Assembly: GCA_958298945.1 (NCBI GenBank)
Contig: OY282605.1
Coordinates: forward strand, 21,802,811 to 21,866,810
Direction: 5' to 3'
From: Atherix ibis
Lineage: Eukaryota; Arthropoda; Insecta; Diptera; Athericidae
Length of the DNA stretch: 64,000 bases
The position numbers and the translations under genes are program-made. The notes below the pieces were generated by a model. The model was not told the origin of the DNA, made no database searches, and saw nothing but the letters and a program-made list of their open reading frames with translations. Numbering within the stretch: the first letter of the stretch is position 1; each line of letters opens with the position of its first letter. Shown one piece after another: positions 1 to 11,156 of this stretch.

Positions 1-30
1 GTTATTTTCGAAAAGTGCATGTACTAGAAT

Positions 31-67
31 ATGTCAACAGTGACAGACTTAGCTGTCACTTTGACAT
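31..67. repeat. Interrupted inverted repeat (hairpin)
   Basis: ATGTCAA, two bases, GTGACAG, a six-base loop, CTGTCAC, one base, TTGACAT. The two nested stems pair exactly. Similar TGACAG/CTGTCA blocks recur in the leaders of the DD41D relics of this window (for example near 51890 and 59030), so this may be the tip of another eroded element. No gene is attached. Confidence 0.6.
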
Positions 68-69
68 AC

Positions 70-990
70 TCGTAATTGTGGTTTAGCAAACTGATTGATG
101 GTGGCGCTGGTGGTGCCTAATAATATATTAATTAAACTTTTTTTTTTTAACAATTTTCAGTACACCTTATAATACACTTTATTTATTTTTAATCATTAGA
201 CCTTATTTAGAAGTAATTGAATTTGTCGATTTGGTTCTTTTTTCATTGTTCACTTATTTTTTTAATACTAATTTTGCTTGATGGGAAAAATTTTAAAAAA
301 TATATATATATTCGCCTTTAATACGACCCCTTTAATTGCCTATGTTTAAAATTGAAAATTTTTAAACTATCCAAATGAGTCAGAAATAGAATTACTGTGA
401 CGATACTTAATTAGATATTTTCGTAACTAGTTTTAAATTTAACTGAATGACGTCAATGGTAAAATTTCATCATTAACATCGCGTCACCAATTTGAATGAC
501 AATATTCATGAAAATTCTATTAAAAGAATACAATCTATTATGTATGATATCATACCAAAAAAAAAAAAAACAAAAAGCTATGGAGTGTTTTTCACAGATA
601 ACCAAAATCGTTATTAACACAAAGAAATCTTATTTAATTCGAATGCGTTCGGATTGTTTTCGAATTTCTTCATTTTAATGGACAAAACATAAATGCAGCT
701 GCTGAAATTTTAGCTTATTTATTATTGTTTACATAAAGATGAGAGTTGAATTTATTGAAAATATTTATTTGGAATTGACTAAAATAGATAATATACCTTT
801 TGCGCCTGCCTTTTCACAAAACTTAATTATTGTATATATCACCTAGAGTAGTGATTCTGTTATTTTAAGAAATAGATTCTATCTAATCATTGTTTCGGAT
901 ATGGTCTTTTGGTTTGTCATTATTTCCAAAATATTATTGTTTTTGTTAAAACTAATAAAATTATTCAAGAAAATTTATATTATTTTTGTA
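70..990. other. AT-rich non-coding, nothing recognised
   Basis: Only short, low-complexity reading frames are present, rich in Phe, Ile, Lys and Leu. No domain, terminal repeat or splice-flanked exon was recognised. Confidence 0.6.
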
Positions 991-1071
991 TATTGGCTTG
1001 TCAAGAAAGTAATTTCGTTTCTTTTTTATAAAAAAGAAAAACGATTTTCTTATAGTGAATTAATATTTTAT

Positions 1072-1252
1072 TCAATTAAATATTGAGCCATCTTTCTGAC
1101 TGTAGCATGATTCCACGCTCATAAAATTTTTGTTCTTTGCTGGCAAAAACTGATCCAAGTGATTTTTGACCTCCACATTTGAATTAAACGTTTTACCGTC
1201 TGAAAATTTTTTTAGAGACCGGAACAAATGATACTCGGAAGGTGCTAGGTCT
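1072..1252 (-). pseudogene. mariner transposase, C-terminal part
   Basis: Read on the minus strand, this continues the transposase interrupted at 3391. It gives DLAPSEYHLFRSLKKF, then a degraded tail and a stop at 1072-1074. The family normally has APSDYHLF here, so the third catalytic Asp is replaced by Glu (DD34E instead of DD34D). This argues for a dead copy even before the LINE inserted. The break falls exactly between the conserved PYSPDL (at 3391) and APS.YHLF. Confidence 0.85.
1246..1252. repeat. Target-site duplication of the LINE, left copy
   Basis: TAGGTCT here is repeated exactly at 3391-3397. It abuts a T-run (1253-1259) that is the complement of the LINE poly-A tail. This is the signature of target-primed reverse transcription. 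Confidence 0.88.
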
Positions 1253-3390
1253 TTTTTTTATGTTTAGATTAATGAGGTACAGGGGGAAACCTTCGAAAGG
1301 TACTCGCCTGGAAATTTTTCCTTCCAGACGAGTTATGCGGGATTTTTACCTCGCTAAAACCTAACCTGCACCTCTAACTTGCTCCCGGAACGATAGTTCC
1401 CCGGCGGCACTCTTTGTAAATACTACTTCGACGGGGCGTTCTTATTTGATGCTCTTTGTAAATACTGCTGTCCCGATGTTATGACGCCTCGCGGTCTATT
1501 CTTCGTACGTTGTGCGGAGATCCTTGATAATGAATTCCGCGTACTCTGCAATTCTGTTCCAAGCCGATTGGCTCTTCAGCATGCACTCCACTATGTTTTC
1601 TGGACTGATGGAACGGTCCAGATTTCTCTCCAGTTCTGCCCGTGTCCCCTCGTAGAGGGGGCACTGGAAGAACACGTGTTCTGCGTCTTCGATAACGTCG
1701 CGGCAATGATGACAGTTTGGGGAGTCAGTTCTCTTGAATCTGTGCAAGTATGCCCGAAAGCATCCATGCCCAGTCAAGAGTTGGGTGATGTAATACCCGA
1801 CTTCCCCGTGCAGGCGAGTGACTCATTTGGTAACATCTGGGATCAGCCGATGAGTCCACCGACCCTTCGTCGAGTTGTCCCATCTCTCTTGCCAGAGACG
1901 AAGACTCTCGGGTCTCTCCTCTTCACAGAGGACCTTTCGCCGCTCTTCCTTCTTCATACGATGTTGGCGTTCCTGCTCTCCTGCCAGGGTGTCGATGGGT
2001 GGGCATGATGCCACGACGTTAACCGCATCGTGTGATACCGTTCGGTATGCTGACGCCACTCTGATCGCTGAGAGCCGCTGGACTGATGACATTGTCTTGC
2101 GGTATGTTATTAGATCTAGCGATTTCGCCCACACTGGTGCTCCGTATAGCAAGATGGAAATAAGCACAGTTGTCAGTAGTTGCCTTCCGATTTGCCTGGG
2201 GCCTCCGATATTGGGCATTATCCGCGAAAGTGCGCCCTGTACTGCTGATGCCTTCCTGCTGACGCTGGAGATGTGCTCTTTGTAGTTGAGTCTGGCATTC
2301 AAGACCACTCCTAGATACCGGATGTAGGGTAGCAACCGGATGTTGTGGTCGCCTACTCTTATGGTGATGGTCTCCATTTTCTTCCGGCTACTCACAAGGA
2401 GTGCCTCGGTCTTATTTTTCGCCAAAGACAGGTCTGCCGATGTCAACCACTGTCTTATGCCCCGTATGGTGGTGGAGAATGCGGCTTCCAGTTCCTCCAG
2501 GTGTTTGGCTACAAGGACAACCGCTACGTCGTCCGCGAAAGCCACGAGTGTTGTGTTTGTCGGTAATTCCAGATGGGGTAGGTCGTCGTACATGACGTTC
2601 CACAAGAGTGGCTCCAGGACAGAGCCCTGAGGTACCTCTCCCGTGACCCCATACTCCGCTGGTCCATCCTCGGTCTCGTAGTGCAGTAGTCGATCACTGA
2701 AGTATGATCTGACCATCCTCCGCAGGTAGTAGGGCACCCCCATGTTCTCAAGAGCCTCCAAGATTCGATCCCAGCGGGCCGAGTTAAACGCATTCTTCAT
2801 GTCCAGGGTGACAATGAGGCAATACTTTTTAGAACCGCCTTTCCATCTCTTTCCTGAGATGGCTTCATTTGCGATGTTCGTGACGAGTTCCAACGCGTCG
2901 ATGGTCGATCTCCCCTTTCTGAATCCGAATTGAAATTCGGAAAGTTGAGGATTGATGTATTGCTCCAATCTGTCGGCCACTATCCAGCAATCTGTCGGTT
3001 GCTGGCTCGTCCGGTGGTTTCTTCCCTTTTGGGAGAAGAACCAATCTTTGTTGCTTCCATCGAGTCGGAAATACGCCTTGCCGCAGGCATGCGTCGTACA
3101 TGCTTATGAACATATCTGGTCTGGCGGCAATTGCACTCTTCAGTGCGATGTTGGGTATGCCGCTTGGTCCTGGTGCCTTGCCATTCTGCAATCTAGTTAG
3201 CTCTTCCATGGTCACTCCAGGAATTTCCACTTATTCATCCTCCGGGTGGTAGTCGGGGAAATCTGGTTTCTCCGGGAACATATGTTCTACTATTCTGTGC
3301 AGCATGTCGGGACAGGTTGGTGTTGTTGCGGGTAGGCTGTTAATCCTATGCATGACCGTCTTATATGGTCTGCCCTACGGGTCCCAGATA
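1253..3390 (-). mobile_element. 5'-truncated non-LTR retrotransposon (R1-clade-like LINE)
   Basis: About 2.1 kb on the minus strand, from a short poly-A (complement at 1253-1259) to a 5' truncation at 3390, flanked by the 7-bp duplication TAGGTCT. It covers the reverse transcriptase and C-terminal domain of ORF2. The endonuclease and ORF1 are absent, as in typical abortive LINE copies. The C-terminal zinc-knuckle block and RT resemble the R1 clade (R1/Waldo-like). It is not in rDNA, so it is not a site-specific R1 copy. Base composition is clearly more GC-rich than the flanks, suggesting a fairly young insertion. Confidence 0.88.
1496..3390 (-). pseudogene. LINE reverse transcriptase (ORF2 fragment), frameshifted
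   Basis: Minus-strand fragments line up in ORF2 order. From 3390 down: KTVMHRINSLPATTP, then a stop near 3230, then LQNGKAPGPSGIPNIALKS (RT domain 1) and LVLLPKGKKPPDEPAT. A frameshift near 2990 follows, then a 385-codon open stretch (2980-1823) with FQFGFRKGRSTIDAL, VTLDMKNAFNSARWD, the GEVPQGSVL block, the catalytic FADD box (FADD instead of YADD) and NKTEALLV. After another break comes GHGCFRAYLHRF with a CHHC...H....C zinc-knuckle-like cluster (1777-1496). The enzyme would have copied element RNA into DNA at a nicked target. The domain-1 stop, two frame breaks and the 5' truncation make it inactive. Confidence 0.87.
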
Positions 3391-3397
3391 TAGGTCT
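3391..3397. repeat. Target-site duplication of the LINE, right copy
   Basis: TAGGTCT, identical to 1246-1252, at the truncated 5' end of the LINE. Fusing the two flanks at this site restores the mariner reading across PYSPDL/APSEYHLF, which confirms the insertion point. Confidence 0.88.
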
Positions 3398-4206
3398 GGA
3401 GAGTATGGTGGGTGTGGCAGTATATTCCATCCAAGCTCTAAAAGCTTTTGCCGAGATGTCAAACATGTATGTGGTTTCGCATTATCCTGTTGGAACACTA
3501 TATCTTTCCTATTGACCAATTTTGCCCGTTTTTCTTTAAGTGAATCATTCAATTTGTCCAACTGATGACAGTAAACTTCAGAATTGACCGTTGTATTGCT
3601 CGATAGAAGCTCAAAATGAACGATTCCTTTAAAATCCCACCAAACATAACCTTTTTTTATGAATATAGGCTTTCAATGTGTTTTGAGCCAGTTCATCTTT
3701 TCTACTCCAGAATCTTTCGCGCTTAACATTGTTGTAGACAAGCCATTTCTTATCCCCAGTGATGATACGCATCAAAAATGGATAATTTTCTTGCCGTTTG
3801 AGAAGCAAATCACAAACGTCAATGCGACGGCACAAATTTTTTTCCATAGGAAGATGGAGACCCATATTCGAGCTTTGAGATAAAACCTAGCCGTTTTAAA
3901 TGATCATGAACGATCGTATTCGATAAATTTAATCTTTCACCGATCTCACGAGTTGTTATTCAACTGGCCTTCCAGAACAGCTTCAACTGGCCTTCCAGAA
4001 CGTAGTGCATCTTCGAGATCAAAATTGCCGAATCGAAATTTTGCACACCATTTTTGGCACTGCCGCTCACTTAACACATCTTCTCCATACACATCGGATA
4101 ATTTTTTTCTTACTTGAACAGCATTTTTATCTTTTCTATAGTAAAAAAGCAAAATATGCCGAAAATGCTGTTTTTCACATTCCATATTTAAAAGGGTATC
4201 AACCAA
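3391..4206 (-). pseudogene. mariner transposase, N-terminal and central part
   Basis: From 4206 downward: MECEKQHFRHILLFYYRKDK with an N-terminal helix-turn-helix region (KLSDVYGEDVLSERQCQKWC) and RSGRPVEA, then stops. Next is the first catalytic Asp region (RIITGDKKWLVYNN, usually GDEKW). Then comes the second (VFQQDNAKPHTCLTSRQKLL) and ELGWNILPHPPYSPDL, where the LINE interrupts. Several stops and frameshifts separate the blocks. It would have been a mariner transposase of about 340 residues, and it continues at 1252. Confidence 0.87.
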
Positions 4207-4359
4207 GAACTACTGTGCAGAATCAATCGAGCAAGCCTTGTTATGTCAGCTGTCAAAATACATATGATTATGCAGCTTAAGTGTGAAGTTAGTTGTGACA
4301 AAATACAATTAAGTCCTCTGTTGAAAAATAACGAAATTACTATCTTGACAATCCAATAA

Positions 4360-5071
4360 TTTATTTTAATAATAAATCAAATTTTGTATTTTTCAAATAA
4401 TTTTAAAAATGTTTAGCTTCGAATTTTATTTATATAAAATAGTACATGGCAATTAAAATATTAACATGGCAATTAAGTTTTTCTGTAGTTAAAAATAAAT
4501 CAGTTTCACCTGTTAAATTATATTTATTTAATTTGCCAAAAATATTCCTAAATATTCCAAAATTTAATATTTTTTAAAAGTAAATTTCCATTTGGAAAAA
4601 AAAACAAAAATATTTGAAATTTTTTTAATAACCTTTGAGATTTTTCATAAAAAAATTTTTAATTTAATTGTTTTTAAAAGGTGTGTAAAAAATATATTTT
4701 AAATGTAAAAGTAAATGGTTTTTTTTTAATTTTCTAAATTTAATGAACTATTTCTCGTTCGTATATAAATATTTCAACGCCCGGCAACGTGTTATTATTT
4801 TCTATACTCAACGGGTGGTCCAGTAACTAATCCATTTCCGTTAATCACATACCTTTTTAGATACTTGTAATAAAACAAAATAATATCCTCTCTATGTAAC
4901 AAAAATTAGCAATTAATTTACATTTTTATGAGATTAAATTGCATTTAAAATCATATTTAAAAAAAAAAAAAAAAACGTTTTCAATTTCATAAGAAAAATA
5001 AAAGGCGAAATATTGAAATTCATTATAATTTATTACCAATAATTATTAAATATTATTAATATAGTTTATAA

Positions 5072-5118
<47 letters not shown>

Positions 5119-7690
5119 TAAGTGTGCAATAGTTTTAAACAGTCTAAGGTGGATGGAGGGGGCAGAAAGGATCTGGTATGTTAGATGTATTGACTTGAAA
5201 TCGTAGCGTAATTATCCATTTTATAGTTTGGAAAGTGTAGTTTTACTTTTTGATAGTTTTTAAAAATAAATATTATTTTAAAATAATAATTATTTATTAA
5301 TATTCTATGCCATTATATTATAGATTTTTAATTATCAAACAATACTTTAAAATTGTACAAACTTTTTAAAGAATGGTGATTCGGTCGTAACCACGTCTTG
5401 CACTTTAAGAGGGTTCACGTTTATTTTTCAAAAAGCAAAATTGTCATATACGAGGCTCTAAAAATCCACAAATAACCATTACAGAAAAGTCATTGTTTCC
5501 AAAAAAAACAATTCTTTGAAAATGAATAAGGAGACAGGGTAACGGTTAATTCTAAGGGTTAAATTTAGTTTTTAAATTCCAACTTAAAAATTTTAATTTA
5601 AAATAATTATAGTTTTAATTAAACGATTAAAAAAACATTCTAAAATAAATATCTGCTAAGTAATAGTTGAATTACAGATCGAAAAATGTATGAAAAATTC
5701 TTAAAAAATTATCTTAAAACAGATTGAGTCCTGCAGGAATTTTTGTTGCAGTTATTTGAATAATTTTATATTTTTTGCATATTGGCAAAATTTAAAAAAT
5801 TCAACTAACTTAAAATTTTATTTTTATTCTAAACGTTAAATATATTTAATTTATATTATCTTTCCAAAACCCAAACTGGATAGCCCTTTTTTAAATTATA
5901 TTTCTATTTTTATAATTTTCATAAAAATTTCTATTTTTACAAAACTTAATTTTTTTTTTGTCACTAATGACAATATTTTCTTTTTACATAAGAAGCTACA
6001 TGAAAAAATATTGATATGCTCAGGCAAATATATCTATTTTATGATCTTACGGAATGTTTTGCTCTTATTTATAGAACGTATAACCTTAGCAGTAGGTGTA
6101 AATGTTAAAGAAAAACAATTTTTTTTTAAATTCTGTTATCTAAAAACCATACATACATAAACATATCTCTGAACTTGACTTCTTAATATTTGCTATTTTA
6201 AAAAACAAAATTCTTCAAAAATTTAAAAAAAAAACAATTTTTTTTTTACCAAAAATTTATCTTTAAAAAAAATTTACGATTATTAAATATAAAATTATAT
6301 AATATTTAAACTATGCAGGAATATTATTAAAAACAGCTGTGAAATAAGTATTAAATAAATTTAAAAAAAAAAATTTGGTTTAAACAAAATCAACGTCAAT
6401 TGGGAAAATCAAAAAGAATTCGGAACTTATTAAGATACTATAATCGGAAACACGACGTTATTCCAAAAAATAGATATAAAACTATCACAATACAAATAAT
6501 AGATATATAAAAATATATATTTTGTCAAAATACAAAATAAAAATCTAAATAAAATTTATTTATTTTCAGAGAATATTCTAGGAACGATTTTGTTTGCTAC
6601 TCGAAAACGAAATTTTATTTTTGTCGAAATTTTTAAGTAAACATTTTTCAAAAGAACTTTAAATAATCATCGATTAATTAACAGAGTTCGTAAAATAATT
6701 AATTGTTTTTTATCAGTTATTTATTTGAAATTTTTAAGAATGCTAAAAATTTATTTTCATCGAAATTTAAATGGAACTTTTTTACGAATAGACATTTTGG
6801 ACAAATTTGAACACAATTGAGAATTTTTTTAATAGATTGTATTCAAATCGATAAAATACTTATAAAAATCTATCTATCTACAATATATGCATATTCTTTT
6901 TGTGTATACGTATTATATATAAATAATGAAATTAAATAGAATAATTTATATCTGTAAAAATAAATATTTCCTGTTTGGTTTCATGCACATTCAGGTATGC
7001 AAATATAAACAGTCACTTTGAATTCAGGACAAGTAAGAATATTTATGTGTATTCTTATTCACATAAATTATTTACTTTTAAATCGATTAAAAGTTTTTTT
7101 AAAGTTTAGAATTGTTATTGAATTTTTCTTTGATTAAGAAAAATATTAAAATAATTCTATTATAAGGGTAGCTTCTGGAAAAATAATATTATTCGAGAAA
7201 TTGATAATAATTTTGTTTGACAGAAAAGGTAACAACAAATCAAGTTGGGAATAGAATTTTAAATTTTTCACTTTATCTATAATATTTATCTTTCTCTGGA
7301 ATATTTCATAAATATTTTTGATTACTTTTATCGAAATATTTTGGTTATAACAATAATGTTTTAATATTTAATAATAGCAGAATTGTCTTTTCAATCATGA
7401 ATAATTCTGTATTATTTATTGGAAATATTGCTGAATATTTCCGATTTTACAATTATTGTTTCAATTATTTATGAATATTAGTCATTTTATTATTATTGTT
7501 CAGAAATAATAAATTCAATTAACAATATTATTTTTATAGTTTATTATTTATTAAATTTGTTAAAAAGTTATAAAAAATTTAAAAAAATTATCGTTGAAAT
7601 AAAGGTTGTCAATATCGAAAAATTTAGGAACAAAAATATTTTCTATTGAAAAAGCTCATCCAAAAGTTTATATTCGCACCACACTCTATC
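4360..7690. other. AT-rich non-coding, with a (TA)n microsatellite
   Basis: No coding block or element end was recognised. A TA dinucleotide run of about 19 units lies at about 5078-5115. The rest is A/T homopolymer-rich intergenic sequence, without the GC rise seen from about 7.74 kb onward. Confidence 0.6.
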
Positions 7691-7739
7691 CAAGTCTCCA
7701 ACCAAATAATTAATGGGCAAATAAGACTTTTATCGTTGA

Positions 7740-8444
7740 TTACGTCGTTGAAGTCGACAGTTGACGGATAACTTATTATTCGTTGCCGTTTTGCAATTGT
7801 GTGCCCTCTCGTTAGATTGTGAATCTTTAAACCTTTCGACAGCGTTATTTCGTTGCTCGTCGCAATTGTGTTCTGGGCCTAATTAGCTGGTGTACAAGAA
7901 AAAAGTGAAAATAGCAAAAGAAAATGCGCCGACAACTAATTTCGTGTACCTGCATTCGATACGTCGATGGAGAAGAAAGATTTTTCCGAATCTATTTTGA
8001 GATCCGTGCGACCCGAACAAAGTCAACGGCAATGGACGATTTTCTACTGTATATTAAAAATAAACCAGGTCTCGAAGACGACTGAGAAGCACAAAACTGT
8101 GTCAGTAATAATGCTAGAATAGTCCGTGTTCGCTCAGTGAATAGTTTAGTTTCGGTAAAAGTTAATAGAAGTTTTGTAAAAATGTGAAAAGAAAAATTCG
8201 GAAAATTTCCATAGTTTCTTTGCAATTAATAAATAATAGTGTCTGATTTATTTATTAGCCCGATCAATAGGTGGAAAATTGTCCGATTCGATTGAACGAA
8301 AAATAAAACCAAATAAAAAACGAAAACGAAAATTTTTGAATAGTTTTGCGATTATTGTGATGAAATTTCTTAAATTATAGAAATTACGTGCTCACATAGT
8401 TTTTTGTGTGAAAAGAAATCGACTAGAGTGCAAAAACGAAAAGG
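7740..8444 (+). promoter_or_regulatory. Putative promoter and 5' leader of the K2P channel gene
   Basis: GC content rises sharply here relative to the AT-rich DNA upstream, directly before the channel start codon. Two TCAGT arthropod initiator matches occur at 8102-8106 and 8134-8138. I see no convincing DPE or TATA box, so the exact start site is not resolved. A spliced upstream exon cannot be excluded. The start codon context at 8445 is AAAAGGATGG. Confidence 0.4.
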
Positions 8445-9874
8445 ATGGAGCATATCGTAAATAAAGATGCTCCAACAATAGTTCGGCGAAGACGTCGTGC
8501 GGCACGACAACAGCGTGACAAAACACCGGAGCGGGCTGCAAAAGGTGGTGTTAAATATTCGGATGAGGAGAGTAGCAGTGCAGCGGAGCATAATAATATT
8601 CAAACTGCGAAAATGCAAATTCGCCCCGGTGGAATAGTTTCAACATCAACACACAGGGACAAAATATTGAGTCGGCGAAACAAAACGTTCGCTAACTCAG
8701 TGGCTAGAAGCGCATCAACTTCACGACGTGACGAGATCAAGGCTGAGAGCCCTGAAATTTTCAATTTGATGCGTTCTGCCAGACGTAGCCTGTCCACTCC
8801 TAGACATAAGGAGGAATCCAGCGAAAGCAATCGCTCATCGCCACACAAAAGCACAGAAACCACCCGAATCAAGTCTCCTCCGGAAAGAGAAATCGCTGCA
8901 CCAAATGGTAGACCATTAACAAGGCTTGAAGTGAATCTTCAAAAGTTCGAAGAAGAACGTCGTCTGTTCGAAATTGAAAAGTTGAAATTCGAACGTGAAA
9001 AGAGAGAAGTCCGCCTTCCACGACGGTTAGCGGACAGCAGTGAAAGAAGGCGCATCCTTGATGCATATCGTAAAACGAATCTCAAAATTAGTCGTCCTAC
9101 AGAAGAGAACAACCATACCGAAAGGCGACTAAGTGAAGAAATTGTTCTACAGAAACGATTTCTTACACCTGAAAAGTCGATTCTGAAAACGCGAACATCC
9201 CCTATGCCAAAGACAGCTGATTATGAGTCGTCCACTGCTTCAGTAACACAATCGGATGAGCGGAGCGACATTGACGATGAAGAGATACTAATTCTTTCGC
9301 AAATTAAAGGTCGAAGGGACTCGTCGCGAAGCCGTCCGTCACATTCCCCTTCACCTCAGCGAAACCATTCGGCAAAACAACATTTGCCACACTCATCGAA
9401 ACGTAAAATTGTCGCTGAAGAAGATGAAGAAGCTGAAGAGCCACCAAAACCAAAACCCAGCCAACAATCCTCAGTTCAGTTACAAAAGAAAGGTTTTATT
9501 CATCGGACGGTTGAATATTTTGTCAGAAGGGCAGAGGAAAGAAAGCAGGCTAAACTGAAAAAAGAATCAAATGTCCCCGAGAAGAAAATCGACAAGCCTG
9601 TGAAGTTATCAGCCTCCTTAATAAAAAATTTGTTTATAGAAGCCCGTCGCGAGTGGTCTATTTTGATTCGAAATCATCCTGAACAAGTCAGACACTTCCG
9701 GCACGAACGGAACAAGTGTCTTGCCAATTTGATTGTACTGATCCTCTATTGTGGTTTTGGAGGCCTTCTCTTCCGATTCACTGAGGGATCTTTCGAGAAT
9801 ATGTATAAGTGTGGAGTGCGCAGAGTAAAACGGGATTTCATCGACCATCTCTGGCTAACTAGTCATAATTTAAG
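8445..9874 (+). CDS. Two-pore-domain potassium channel, coding exon 1
   Basis: K2P channels are dimeric leak K+ channels of the plasma membrane, each subunit having four transmembrane helices and two pore loops. This exon encodes residues 1 to about 477. About 420 of them form a basic, Ser/Arg-rich cytoplasmic N-terminus (RRRRRAARQQR near residue 16; many RS/SP motifs) with a charged probable coiled coil at about 160-190 (KFEEERRLFEIEKLKFERE). Then comes TM1 (about 426-445, LIVLILYCGFGGLLFRF) and the start of the extracellular cap with a Cys at about 456. The exon ends at AAG/GTTCCT with two bases of an Arg codon. Without splicing, frame 1 stops after 480 codons. An N-terminus this long is unusual: typical K2P N-termini are short, although some insect and nematode members are extended. 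The member cannot be named with confidence. Confidence 0.9.
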
Positions 9875-9974
9875 GTTCCTATTATAAAGCAAACGAAAAA
9901 TATGCTTACCTAACCGCTTAGACAATATAGTTAACGTATTCTGAATGGTCCATGAATTATGTGATCATTTTCAG

Positions 9975-10132
9975 GGAGGATGACTGGAAGTCCTCAGCTC
10001 GTAATAAACTGAGAATGTTCGAAGAAGAACTCCATACAGCTCATGAGGCCGGAGTAACTTCGTACAGTGGAATGAAGTCTTGGAATTTTGTCAATGGTGT
10101 CTTATATTGTTTAACAGTTGTTACCACGATCG
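9975..10132 (+). CDS. Two-pore-domain potassium channel, coding exon 2
   Basis: The exon is flanked by TTTTCAG at 9968-9974 (100-bp intron, GT at 9875) and a GTACGA donor at 10133. Its first base completes the Arg codon split from exon 1, so reading runs REDDWKSSARN. It encodes the rest of the cap (RNKLRMFEEEL, helical) and pore helix 1, ending VVTTIG with the first base of the second filter Gly codon. Exon boundaries inside the TxGYG filter codon are a well-known feature of K2P genes, and this supports the model strongly. Confidence 0.9.
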
Positions 10133-10269
10133 GTACGAATGTCCTTCTTTGTATCCTATTTAGAATAATCGTAATCTATTTAAATATTTATTGCTAATAT
10201 TTCGTTTTAAAAGAAGATCGCTGATCTGTCTGCACTCATTAATTAGTTTTTATTTTATTCTACTTCCAG

Positions 10270-11156
10270 GTTATGGGCATATAACACCGAAGACAACACT
10301 CGGTCAGGCGATTACTATAGTCTATGCTGTATTTGGTATTCCGCTGTTTTTGATCCTGTTGGCAGACTTTGGTAAGGTTTTTACAAGATCGATCAAGTTC
10401 CTGTGGGCATTCGTACGGCGAGTTTATTATACGGGCTCCTGTCGTAAGGTTCGGAAGCAGGCTCAAGTCCAAGAGATGATGCGAGGAATCAACATGGTGT
10501 ACGATATTGCTATACGACGACCTAGCGCGGCATTTTTACGAGATGTCGAACACGGACCCGGTGGTACAAAGAATCTGCAGCCAGAAAATATAGCCACTTT
10601 GGCAATGCCAGAGACACCGCTGTCGACGTCGACGCAAGCGCATCCGCTATCGGAAGCACCGTCGACGCCATTTGTCGAAACCTTTGAAGTAGATGATGAA
10701 TTTAATCTGCCCATATCGTTAGCAACTGCAATTCTCCTGCTTTATATATTTTTGGGAGCTGCAGTTTACTACATTTGGGAAGACTGGTCATATTTTCAGG
10801 CCATTTATTTTGTTTTCATTTCGATGTCGACTATCGGCTTCGGCGACTATGTCCCGAATCATCCCATTTTCATGATGTGCAGCATCATATATCTGGTTTT
10901 CGGTCTCGCACTAACCTCAATGTGTATTAATGTTGTCCAATTGAAACTGAGCGATCATTTTAGGGCAGCATCCGCTAAAATCGGTGCAACCATTGGTCTA
11001 ACTATGGCCGAAGAAGAGGCTATAAAAGCAGAGCTTAGTCCCACACCACCAACGCTAGATATTCCTCAAGTACATATTAAGTCCAACAATTCTACTGAAA
11101 ATAAACCAAACGAAAATGCTGAACATGAACGAGCAAACGAAATAATAAATAATTAG
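10270..11156 (+). CDS. Two-pore-domain potassium channel, coding exon 3
   Basis: Begins after CTTCCAG (intron 10133-10269). G from exon 2 plus GT here gives Gly, completing filter 1 as TTIGYG (residues 527-532), followed by HITPKTT. TM2 lies at about 541-562 (VYAVFGIPLFLILLADFGK, a family hallmark). A cytoplasmic loop of about 110 residues (basic, then SP/TP-rich) follows. TM3 is at about 676-700 (ATAILLLYIFLGAAVYY), pore 2 carries filter TIGFGD (717-722), and TM4 is IIYLVFGLALTSMCINVV. The C-tail is Asn/Glu-rich and ends at TAG 11154-11156. The full product is about 824 residues with no internal stop or frameshift, so the gene looks intact. Confidence 0.92.

Larger units (their letters stand above)
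993..4356 (-). mobile_element. mariner element (mellifera-type ends), split by a LINE insertion
   Basis: Both terminal inverted repeats can be read. The left end (993-1019) begins TTGGCTTGTCAAGAAAGTAA and the right end (4330-4356) is its reverse complement with two mismatches over 27 bp. Each end is flanked by TA (991-992 and 4357-4358), the Tc1/mariner target duplication. Removing the LINE and one target-site copy leaves about 1.22 kb, close to the usual 1.3 kb. The transposase is antisense to the window and broken (see separate entries). The mellifera-subfamily assignment rests on the terminal sequence and the transposase motifs, and is inference. Confidence 0.88.

Noticed and set aside
1481..2285. 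Long plus-strand open frames (175 and 136 codons)
   Set aside because: They are antisense shadows of the LINE reverse transcriptase, whose motifs are clear on the minus strand.
1253..3390. Site-specific R1 element in an rRNA gene
   Set aside because: The target is a mariner transposase gene, not 28S rDNA. Only the RT/C-terminal similarity is R1-like.
8370..9066. Minus-strand open frames across the K2P first exon
   Set aside because: No motif and a composition mirroring the real exon; antisense shadows.
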